From JAGLQA01 sp023135565 (GTDB taxonomy: Bacteria; Acidobacteriota; Aminicenantia; UBA2199), in the NCBI GenBank assembly GCA_030639305.1, contig DAOWCY010000028.1, positions 1-49,347 on the forward strand: 49,347 bases of DNA, given 5' to 3'. The translations under genes and the position numbers were made by a program. This document shows, piece after piece, positions 31,085 through 43,000 of this stretch. Numbering within the stretch: position 1 is the stretch's first letter; every line of letters begins with the position of its first letter. The notes beneath the pieces were generated by a model. The model was not told where the DNA came from. It worked only from the letters and a program-made list of their open reading frames with translations, and made no database searches.

Positions 31085-34000
31085 TTAGTCTAATTGGAAT
31101 TTAAATTTGCCGGTGGGGCCTTTATAAAAAGGCTGCTCTTTTTTGATCGCTGCGAACTCTTGCCACAGCTTCGGCAAATTGCGGAAAATGAAACGTCCGT
31201 TCTCACCACTTGTGGTCTCCTTCTTCCCGGCTGTGACGACTATTTTTGCGGGCCTGCTTTCGCCTTCGTCATAAGAACCGTTACCGTTCTCATCCACATA
31301 AACAAACCCGGTCAGGGTGCGGCAAGAAACCAAACCGAAATATATATCTCCTACATAACGGCGGTCTACCAACCGGGTGACCGGAGTGGTCGAAAGATAG
31401 CTGCCGGGGAGGGAAGATAAATCCACCTGTATGCCTTCGTGGTCGTCGCCGGCTAATACAGGAAACCGTCCGTCGGCGTCGCTGCGCAGCATACGGCCAC
31501 AGGTGTCTTTGAACAGGATATTGGGAATGCCTTCTTCTTCCGCGTCTTTGCTGCCGTTAACATTCCTGTCGTCGAACACCAGACCCCGTAGTTCGGTAAA
31601 GGGAACAATGTTAAGCCCTTTGACATAATGAGTATCGTTGCAGTCATCGCCGGCGGCGCTGTCGAGGCCGAAGTCCCGGTAACCCTGCCTACCCCCGGCA
31701 TAGATAGAACCATTGATAAACGACCGCTGGAAGTCGCCGGGCACAAGAGCCTGGTAAAAATATTCCAGTACCGCGCCTTCCGGGAACCCTTCGTACCGCC
31801 ATTGGAAATCACCCATGGTCTCGAGTCCGTCGTAGGGCTGGGTGCCGACGAACACCAGGGCAGGCGAGAAGTAGGATCTCAGGTACAATGAGGCAATATC
31901 CCGGGCGCTGCCGGTACCTGCGGGACAGGTGTTGTCTACCCGCACCTTTACGTTAACAAGGTCGCCGGGTTCGGGGTGTTTACGGACTTCCTCTTTGAAC
32001 AACCGGTATTCCCTTGAAGGTAAAGTAATGAAGGAATCTTCCCATTTGACACCCCATTCGTTCTCTAACAGGTGAGTCAAAATGTTCAGGGTGCGCTCGA
32101 ACTGAAAATCCCCGGAGAAGCGGGCTGCCAGAAGGTAAAGGAGAAGCTGGCGCGGAGAGTAACGATAGATTTGGCCGCGTTCGATATGATCGAAACGGTC
32201 CGGTTTCGGTATCACCGCATCCTGATCCCAAAATGAATGCAGGTTAGCCAACGACTTTTCGATGTCGTTTTTCCCCAACTTCAATAACTGTCGACCGATA
32301 ATATCGGCGCAGTTGTCGGACACAGCAGCATCCTTGCGGTCTACTAATTCCTGTATCTCCGCCTGGAAATAAGGAGCCAACTGCGGCGCGGAAGAGAGGA
32401 ATATCATGTCTTCGGGCTCCAGGGACGCCGGACTGCCGGAAGAACCGGCGCTAAGCGCTTTTTCTAAGAAGCCGAAACCCTCTTTGTCTTTCAATAGGTG
32501 GAAGAGTTTGGCTGTCGTGATTTTGGCCGCTTTTCCCGGCACAGGCGACACCAAGATCTCCTCCTTTTCCACATAAAGGTCAAAGGCTGCCGGGATGTAA
32601 CCCAGGGCGGCAAATTTGGCCACGATGCGGGCCTGGAAATCCAGTAGGCGGTGTACCTCGGCGGCATTTTTGCCGGAACCGGTTAGATAGTACGTTTCCG
32701 CCGTCATATAGTCCGCCAGGGTGCGGGTTGTGAAGCGGTTCCCGGCGTTTAGGGGTTCCAGGTTTTGTTCGCCCCGGCTCGGTCCTTTAACGGCAATATG
32801 TTCGAAAGGCAGCAGGGTGAAACCTTCCAGCAAGATGCCGGTGCGGTTTTGAATTAAAGAATCCACGTATTTTTTACCAGTCTCATCCAGGCTGCGGCCC
32901 TCTTCTTTGATAACCCGGCGCGGGCTTTCCTGGAGGATCCGGCCTAAGTACTGCAAGCCGAAAGAGAGGGAAGCCACCATTGCAGAGCGGTTCTCATAAG
33001 CCGGGGATAGTATCTTGAAAAAATCGCCGGGCACTAATGTTTCACCTAAAGGCTTGACACTGGTGGAATGAACGACGGAATCCCTGGTAAATACCGGCGC
33101 CGTGTCCCGGTTAACCTTACTAAAATTAAGCACCGGCAGCAGCGGTTCATCGTAGGGATAGTTTTTCAGTAAACTGTAGAGCGGTTTGCCCTGCAAAAGG
33201 CTGCGCTTCTTGAGGAAAATGCCCACCTCGTCGAAAGAACGGTAAAGCACGGTGGCATGGTGCTCCCGGTCGCCGGTTTCTTTTACATCGAAAGAGAACA
33301 TCAGGGCCGTTAGGCTGTCCAAAGTCAGCTTGAAGGTGGCGTCGGGCTGTTGGTTGGCAAAAATACCCGTATCTTTCACATAATACTTCTCTTTCATTTT
33401 TTTAATCAATTCCGGGTACAGGGCGCCCCCGGTTTTGTAAACCAAGGCGGCAGCCAGGGCATGATCCTGGAGGTTAGCCAAAAGCCCTTTCTTACCGTCT
33501 TTGCTCTCCTCGCTGCTCCCGGCTTGCTGCTTTTCTATAAAGTCTTTATAGATGGCTTCAAAAGCACGAATTTTGGCTTTCGCCTGCTCTGCCTCGCCGG
33601 ATTTAAGCAGGGCCAGGGCAAAGAGAAACTCTTGCCGCAGGTGCTTCATATCGAAACCCCGGTTGTTTACAGCCTCCAGCAGCGGCTCGATCACCGCAAT
33701 AAGGCCCGGCGCTTTTTCATAACCGCTGTTTTTCAACTCTATTAATGACAGGTAGAGTTTGACAATGTCGTTGAGGGTTGATTTTTCAACCAGCTTACGA
33801 ATCTTGCGCTTCTCCGGCTCGTTATTTTTAGCGGATTTTTTCTTTTTGTCTCCTAATTCCCAGCCGTGGGGCAGGCCGGTGCCGGAATTGTGCTCTTCTA
33901 AGAAGGCCAGTTTTTTCTCGATGATGCCGGTTAATGTTTTGCGTATTCCCGGACGTTTTTCGATCTGCACAATCGCGTTAAGAGCCAGGAGTTCGCTGCC

Positions 34001-37000
34001 CACCTGGGCCACTGTCATAGTCACATCGACATTTTTACGCAGCCAGCGCAGTGGGCCGGTTTTTTGGTTTTGGGCGTCTTTCGTATCTATATTTTTATTT
34101 CTATCCTGATCCTTTTGCGGGTAACCTCCGCCAAATGAAAGCCACAGCGAACCGTCGTCTCGAGTCAAACCGAAGCGAGACTTCAGGTACAACTCTTCGA
34201 TGGTGGAACGGGCGTAATTTTGCAGTTTTTCTTTCACGAACCGGGAGAAATCGCCCTTTGCCGGGGGCGCATCCTGCCACAAGCTGAAAATAGCATAGGC
34301 CGTAAACATGGCGCTCTCGGTATGGAAGTAGGGTTCGATGAAAGATATAGGGCCTGCGGGTCTCCGGAAGAAACCGGCCGGCTGCTCTTCTACTCTCAGG
34401 CAGCAGCCGGCGCCCGGCTGGCGCGTTACCACCGTACAGCACTGTACCGGGTCTGATGTAACTTTAATGGTTTTCCCGCCTGGAACGACTTCCATGGCCC
34501 AGGAGTTAGCTTCGCTGCAGCAGCGGCCCGGATCGATATCCGCATCGGCTGCGGCGGTATAAATCAGGGTGGTTGTTTGTCCCGGCTGCAGCGTACCCAT
34601 CTGCCATGTCAGGGGCGGGCCCGGTTGGGGATCGGGAAGAGCCTGGCCGTCCCGGGCTGATGAACCTGCCACATACTGGAATTTATCGGGCAGGGAGCCT
34701 TCTATATTTATATCCTGGAGAGGAGTCGGCCCGTTGTTTTGGATTTGCAGCTCGAAGCGGAAAAGCCCGCCCGGCTGTTGTCCCGGCGGGCAGGTTAGAT
34801 CCAGTTTGAGCCGCGGCTCGTCATCTTCGGAAGGGCAATTAACCGTGATGGTTTTTTCGTTGTTTTCCCCACTGCATTCGCAGACCGTTAGACCTCCATC
34901 CGCCGCGAAGCGGAAGGTAATATCCCGGTTGGCTGGGTAGCCGCTGAGGGTAAAGTTTATCGTCCGGCTGTCTCCGGCGGACAGGGTGAAAGTTTCGGTG
35001 TGTACGCTGACGCCGTCCTCGTCGTAGACAGTTAAAGCAGCGCCCGCCGCCGAAGCAGAGCCGTTGTTGACCACTGTGGCGCTGAAAGAAATAATGCCGC
35101 CGGACAGGCAGGTCCACTCCACATCACCCATGAGTACATCCACGTTGAGGTTGTCGAAGAGGTACTCCAGGGTGTTGTCCCCTGCTTCTAATTCGCACAC
35201 CCGGTCTGCGGAATCCACCACAGCGGTAAAGGTAATGGTCTGGATTTCGCAGTTTGCCGGCCATTGGGGTACATCTATGGTGATGGATTCTTCCCGGTCT
35301 AACCCGGCCACCGGGATATCCCGGCCGTTGCCCAGGCTGTCTTCTAAGTGCAGGGTGAATTCTCCCGCATCCGCGCAGCCGTCGTTTTCGACGATTACCC
35401 GGACCAGGTAATAGTTGTCGCGGCTGCATCGGACTGTGACCGCCGTAGGTTTGAGATTGGGAAAATCCAGTTGGTGGGAGATAGTGGTCGAATCGTTGTC
35501 CGTGGTGCATTGACATATTTCGTTGGCCGCATCCACCTGGGCCGTGACAGCGTTAAAAGAGCAATTGCTGTTGTCGAAATTACGGTCCCAGGTAAAAGTA
35601 AGCACCGCAGATTCAGCCGCCGGAAGCGGTAAAGTACCGCCTAAGTCGGCGTTGTATCGCAATTCAGAAGTCCAGCCTCTACCGTCGTTCACCAGGACGC
35701 TGAAATCCCGGGTGATGGGATTGCCGCCGCTGTTGGTTACCGTGACCTCGATAGCGCCCTCGATACTTCCATCCCTAAGGCAGCGGGTGCTAACAGTGAG
35801 GGATGCAGCTTCTAAGTCCAGGCAAGCGGAGGTTTTATCGGCGCAAAAGGTATTGTCCGTACCGTCCCATTCGCAGATGCTATTGTTATAATCGGCTTCT
35901 ATAAAAAGGGACGTCCGGCAATTAGTGGCGCCGGTGCAGTAGTTGAGGGTGATATCGTGAGGTTGGATAGTGAAAGTCCGGGTGCCTCCGGCTGAGGGGA
36001 TATCGACGCCGCTCAGGGTCTCGGTCCACTGGTGCAGCATGGTGCCGCTGCAGCCGCTGTCGCCGTATAGGCTCAAGCGCATAGGAATAGCGCCGGTCAG
36101 GTTGGGCCCGCAGCCGTTGTTTACCAGGGTAATAGTGCCCGATACCCGCACCACGCCGTCATCCGCGCAGTCGATGGTTAGGGCCTCGGCCTGCACCTCG
36201 ATGTCCGGGATGAGCATAGCTGCCGCTGCACTTGTCACATTGTTTGTGCCGTCGCATTCGGGGATATTGTTATCCGGGTCGATAGTGGCGGTAAAATTGC
36301 AGACGCAGGCGGCAATACCGGCAGTAAAGGCAAAGAAAATATCCCTGGTTTCGCCTGCCGGTAGGTCTACGGTCTCGTCGGCGAAAGTCAAGCCGCAGTC
36401 GGAGGTCAGCCGCACCACCGCGCCCGGTGCCGGACCGCAGCCGTTATTGCTAACAGTTACCGTAGTGCCGGTCAGGCTGCCGTCGCCCAGGCAGGTCACG
36501 CTGCTGGCGATATTGTTGACAGTTAGTTCGGGGATGGTTATGGTTTTATCGTAAATCAAGTCATTATCCGTACCATCGCTCTCACAAATAGTGGCCGTGT
36601 AATCGGCTTCGATGACCAGGGAAACCCGGCAGTTAGTGGAATTGTTACAAAGATCGACAATCACATCCTCATCCGTAAGGGTAAAGGTCTGTGTGCCGCC
36701 GGGGGCAGTAATGTTTACCCCATTGAAGGTTTCGCTCCATTGGTGCACTATGCTGCCCGTGCCGCCCACATTATCATAGAGGGTGAATTGTGCCGCCAGA
36801 TCGGTGGTGACAGCGGAACCGCAGCCGTTATTCACAAAAGTAATTGCGCCGGTAACGCGCACCTGGCCGTCAGCCAGGGGAACGATATCCAATGTGTGCG
36901 ACTGCACCTGGATATTCGGTATATCCACATCTTTATCGGTACAATAGGAATTGTCGGTGCCGTCGCTCTCGCAAATAGCGTTGGTATAGTCGGCTTCCAC

Positions 37001-40000
37001 CCGGATGGAAACCCGGCAGCCGGTAGAATTGGTCACCATGTCGCTTGTAATGCTTCGCGGCGTAATGGTAAATGCCTGGGTGCCGCCGCCGGCAGCGATA
37101 TTGACAGCGGCAAAACTCTGGGTCCACTGATCTATAACGTTTCCGGCACAGCCGGTATTGTCGTAGAGGGTAAAACGCATGGGCACGGTGTTAGTGAGGT
37201 TGGAACCGCAGCCGTTATTAGTTAGGGTGACGGCGCCGGAGACGGTTACCTGGCCGTCAGCGAGACAGGCAGCGCTCAGGGTATCGTTATTAACTTCGAT
37301 GTCCGGGATATCCACAGCCTTGTTATCGGCGCAGTAGGTGTTGTTTGTACCGTCGCACTCGCAGATAGCGGCGGAATAGTCGGCTTCCACCCGGATGGAA
37401 ACCAGGCAGCCCGTAGAGTTGGCCACCAGATCGCTGACTACTATCTGCGGAGTGATGGTAAAAGCCTGTGTGCCGCCGCCCGGGAAAATAGTGGCCGCAG
37501 TGAAGTTTTGCGTCCACTGGTCGATGACGTTACCGGCGCAGCCGGGGTTGTCGTAGAGGGTGAAACGCATAGGCACGGTGGCATTAAAGAGCAAACCGCA
37601 GCCGGGGTTCGCCAGGTTTACGGTGCCCGTTACTGTCGCCTGGCTGCTGCCGGAGCAAGAAATAGACAGGGTATCGGACTGCACGGTGATGTCCGGTATA
37701 CTCAGGGTATATGCAGCAGAAGCCACGACATTGTTGGTGCCTGCGCATTCGCAGATGAGACCGTCGGGATCGATCAAAGCGATAAAAATACAGGTGCAGC
37801 CAGCACAATCGGGCGTATAATTGAAGGTCAGGTTGGCGCTGCTGCCGGACGTAAGGTTTACGGTCCGGTCGACAAACACGGTGCCGCAGGTCGATATCAA
37901 CCGTACTACCGCGTTATTGGCATTGCCGCAGCCGATGTTTTCCACGTTAACCATAACAGAGCCGGTCAGGGTGCCGTCACTGACACAGGTAGCGGATGGG
38001 GTCACGCTGTTAACCCTTAGATCAGGCAAAGCCTGCGTATAGGTTTCGGTACGCTGGTTGTTGCTGCCGTCACATTCGCAGATAACGTTGCCTGCGTCTA
38101 CCGCCGCGGTAAAATCACAATCGCAGTCGACGCAGTTGCCCCAGGGAGGGGTGACCGGGAAATTCACGGTAGTGGAAGCCCCGCTGCCTACGGGCACTAA
38201 AACGCTCTGGTTAGCGAAGGAGAGGCAGCCGTCGGTGTCCAATGACACCTGGAAACCCACGGCACTGCCGAATCCCTGGTTTTGCACCGTAACGGAGACA
38301 AAGCCGCCGATGCTGTCGAACGCACAGGTGATATTGCTAAAATCAATATCGGTGACGATAAGATCGGGCAGGGTGGTGGAATAGGTTTCCACGCGGTCGT
38401 TATTGGCGCCGTCACATTCGCACACCGCATCGGTAGGATCCGCATCGGCGGTAAACCGGCAGTCCTCTACTGTGCAGTCGGCCCAGGAGCCGGTGATGGG
38501 GAAGCTAACTATGGTGGATGCCCCGGCAGCTAAAGTGACTACGGTCTGGTTAACGAAGGAGAGGCAGCCGTCTGTTGTTAAAGACACCGGGAAATTATTG
38601 GCTGCCGCACAGCCGTTGTTAGTTACGATGACCGATACGCTGCCGGAGATGTTATCGCCGCTGCAACCGACCGGGGTAAAATCTATATCGCTGACTATCA
38701 AGTCGGGGATGGGGGTGATATAGTTAAAAGGACCGAAAGCGTTGTTTCCTTCATTGCACTCGCACACCGCGTCACCGAAATCCACATCGGTAACATTAAA
38801 AACATAAGGCGTCGCACAGGGTTGGCAGTCGGGAGCCCAACCGGTTGTGTCGATAGTGACTGTGGCCGTTCCGCCGGCAGCGATATTGGCGCTGTAGGTG
38901 CCTGTGCCGGTCCAGCCCAGGCCGTCGGTGATTTGTACGGTGAAATTGTTCACCGTATTGCCGTCGCCCTGATTCTGCACCGACACGGTTAGAGAACCGG
39001 GAACGCTGCCGTCGGCGGTACAAGCGATGGTGGGATTGATGGCGGTCACCACTAAGTCGGGCATTTGCAGTTGGGCGGCGGCGGCATTGGCCCAGGTGCC
39101 GTCGGTGCAGTCGTAAATGATGGAGGTGGGGTCGTTGTCTACCGCGTCCCCGGCAACACCGCAGCCCCAGATGGCCCGCACATTATTCTGCCGCAAAAGG
39201 GCAGTGCAGTCGGACTGGGGAGCATCGGGGTTCAATTGCCCGGTAATGGTAAAACTTCGTGAAGTGCTTCCGGCCAGGTTGGTGATTTCCCAGCCATAGA
39301 CCTGTCCGCCCATGGCTGTGGCCGGAGTTCCCGAAGCCGGGGAAGTGTCGGAACTTACATAATCGATCCAATCGCCTAAGGTGTCTTCGATACGCACCAC
39401 CTGGGCGTTACCGGTGCCGCTGTTGGTGACGGTGATGTTCCAGGTTTGGTTAGCGCTGCAATCCACCTGGGCGTTTAGCGGGGTTTTGGTGATGGAGAGA
39501 TTCGGGAATTGGGCGGTGATGGCTTGGCTGTCGGATGTGGAGTACTGGGTATCCTCGCAGCAGTCATAATAGTACAGGTCGAAATCCATTTGCGCGGTGA
39601 CAAAACAACTGGATGTAATGGAAAAAACCAGGGTCATGGTATTCCCGGCAGCCAGGGTATCGCACAGGTTGTTAGCTTTGCCGTCGGCATTGTCGGTGAT
39701 GTCACGATAGATCAACTGGCTGCCGGCGATGGCGGGATCGGCAGCGGGGGCTGACCCGGCTCCGCAGTCGATGTTCGAAGACCCGCCATTATAGCTGATA
39801 CCGGTGGGCAGTGTGATCACTAAGTCCAGGTTCTCGGCGGCGGTGGGCCCGGTATTTTGGATGGTAACGGTTAACTGGGCGCTGTCGCTGCAGGAATCGA
39901 TGGAGGCCGGGTTCAGTGCAATGTTGAAGAAACCGACAGTGGGTTCCCGGGTGGGGGTATCGGTGTCGCCGGTGCCTGTAACTCCCAGGCACAAGGTGTT

Positions 40001-43000
40001 ATCGGGCGGGTCTACCCCGGGTTTGGTGCTTGAAGAACCATCGGCTGCGCCGCAGCCCCAGTAGGCGGTGACGGTGTTGTCTAAATTGGCGCTGCAGGGT
40101 GGGTTGTCCGCCGCCGCAGTCAGCGTCAGGGTAACGGTGTCGTTATGGTTCACATTGCGCAGTTCCCAGGCCACCACCTGTCCCACATTGGTGCCGTTGT
40201 CCGAAGTAAAAGGCGGGCTGCCTAGGGAAGATTGATAGGTATAAGCGCCGCCCAGGACGTCTTCTACCCAAATGACGGGCAGGGTATAACCGCTGCTGTT
40301 TTGTACGGTAATCGTCCAACTCACCAGGGCGCCGCAGTCGATGGGATCGCCGGAACGGGTCTTGGTAACCAGGATGGTGGGTTCCCGGAAAGCCACGGTA
40401 AACACGCTGTCGGCATTGGTAAACACCTGTCCGCAGGGATTGTCGTAACTGGTGGAAAGGGTGACGTTTCCTCCGACAAAGGGACACAGCGCCGTCATGT
40501 CGAACTCTATATCGATGGTGTCGCCGGGATCGGAAACAGCCAGACCGGGTATCTCGCTGGTTGTCCATATTAGGGGCGAGGCGGTAGGATTAGGATCGTA
40601 TACCGGGGCGGGGCCGTTCCAGCCGGTGCCGTTAACCTGCCAGCGGGTAGTGCCGGGAACATAGGTTAACCCGGGGGGTAGGGCTTCGCTGATTTGCAGG
40701 TTGTAACAGGTGGTCTGCCCGGCATTGCGCAGGGTAATAAAACCGCGGGGAGAGGCGCAGGCGTCTACCGGCGTCACCACTGTGTTGGTATTAACCAGCA
40801 GGGGAGCGGGGATTTCCACGGTGGCAGTGTCCGTTACGGGCGCCTGGCAGTCGCTGCCGGCGCAGCCCCAGGAGGAGGTGGCAGTGTTGGTCAGGTTGGC
40901 GCAGGAGATGACCTGGGCGGTAAAGGTGACCTCGCGCCGTTCCCCGGGAGCCATTTCGTCGATGGTGATGGTACAGCCGTTGACAGCGCCGCCGTTGTGG
41001 TCCTGGTCGGCGGTTATGGTAACGCCGGTCATGTTGCCCACCAGGGCGCCGACATAATCCAGCCCGCTGCCCAATAGGTCATCCAACCAGGCATAAAAGG
41101 CGCTGCCGGAACCGCGGTTGGTAAGGTAAATCTTCCAGACCACGGTATTGTTGTCGGCGTAATAGACTTCCGGGCTTTTTTCGATGAGCAGGTCGCCGCT
41201 CCTGAGGATACCCGGGGACGCGGAGGCGGCAGTGGAACAGGTGTCGTCATAGGTGGCGTCATCTGTACAGTTGTCGTCGAAATAGGCCGTGCCCGTCAGT
41301 TCTCCGCCGCTGCCGCAGCGCTTGCGCACGTCTACCTGTATGGCAGCGGTCTGGCCGCTGCCGGTAAAACCGTCGCCAAAATACCAGACGTAATCATTTC
41401 CCACGACGGCGGGTATGCAAGCGCTGGGCGCTACCGCGCCGCTGCACACTGTGGCAGTGGTGTCTACGATATAATAATTGAGGCCGGACAACACCAGGCG
41501 CACGTCCCGGGGATCGGCCAGGGTGGAGGTTTGAGACAGGGTCAGGGTGATGGTGTGGGTCTGGCATTTGTCTACTATGGTCCCCAGGCCGCCGATCGAC
41601 AAACTCATGCCCGGCGGCTGCACCGTAACCACGGTGGTTTCCTGGATAACACCGTCCTGCAGGCACTCGCTGCCGGTGATGCCTAAGTCCAAACTGGACC
41701 AGGAATAAAAGGTGCCGCCGGCGCAGGCCGAAACTGTGGCCGGGGTGATGGTCAAGCTGTAAGTGATAGTCAGGTTCTTATTGGCCACCACATCGACGGC
41801 GCAGCCGGAAAAATCCAACTGCAGGCTGCCGCCGGGTGTAGTGTCCGTCACGGCCACACAAGCTGTGATGTCGCCGCCGTCGTAGAAAACGGACAAAGAA
41901 CCGCCCACATAAGCCTGCTGGTTTTCGGCGTGTTCATCGAAAACCAGCGTGTCGAGAGTCATAGTCGCTCCGGCCAGGAAATCATAGGTGTTGGTGTACT
42001 GGACATTATTGCAGCGTTCAGCGGTGGCGGGTGCGGCGGTTTTGTTGGAGTTCACTACTTCTTCGCATTCGATGGCGCCGGTCTGCGAGGCCGAAGCGTT
42101 CATGGCGCAGCCGCAGCAGTCGGCGCCGCCGGCGGTCACCGAGTTGGTGAAATAGGTAAAACAAGCGGTATCGCACTGGCTGCGGTCCGGGGCCTGGATG
42201 ATTATGTTTGTATTTAAAGTGGCCGGTGGGGTATATGTCCAGGTAACGGTACCGCCGCTGGCGCCGTCGCCGGTCGGTAGGGCGGAGGCGTCATAAGTTC
42301 CGCTGCCGGCATTTACTACGGTAAAACCGGCGGGGATGGTGTCAACCACAGTGATAAGCCCGGGGCTGCCGGATGGAGAACCGCAGGAGAGAGGGCCGCT
42401 GTAAGCAGAGGTGATAGTATAGGTTACCTGCTCATCGATCTGGATAGCTTCGCTGCCGCCGGTCTTGGTGAGGGATAGGCTGGTGGAACCGGCGGGGGCA
42501 TTGATGGTGCTGATTTTTATGGGAGGATAAAAATCATTGTCGCATTCGTCTTTGTATCGGGTCTGCCAGACCAGGCTGCCGGAGGGGAAACTTGCGCCGC
42601 ACCAGGTGCTGTATCTCAAATCGAAACTGAGATTATAGGAGTCCCCGGAATCACCGCCGGCTGCCAGGGGAACAGCCAGTTCAAACCGTTTATCCACACT
42701 ATTATAGATGGCCCCGCCCGAAACATTGGAAACTGTAAGGCTCCCGAAATCGACAATAATATATACATCATCGGCTGTGCCGTCACCAAGGTTGGTAATA
42801 GTAAATGAAATATTCTCCGTATCGCTGCAATAGGTGAAATCTATATCGGGTGGGGTATATTCCAATAGCGGGGAACGGGGAATACGCAGCACCGAGGCGG
42901 TGGCTGTGCCACCGTCTACGGCTGTATTGAAACAATCGGTTACTAAATCGCAGCCCCAACGTACATCAGCGGTGTTTTCCAGGTTTTCGCAGGCGAAAAC

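Noticed and set aside
36740..37225. Several 100-190-codon plus-strand frames opposite the giant gene
   Set aside because: They mirror the repeated CARDB DNA and have no independent start signals; repetition explains their similarity to each other.
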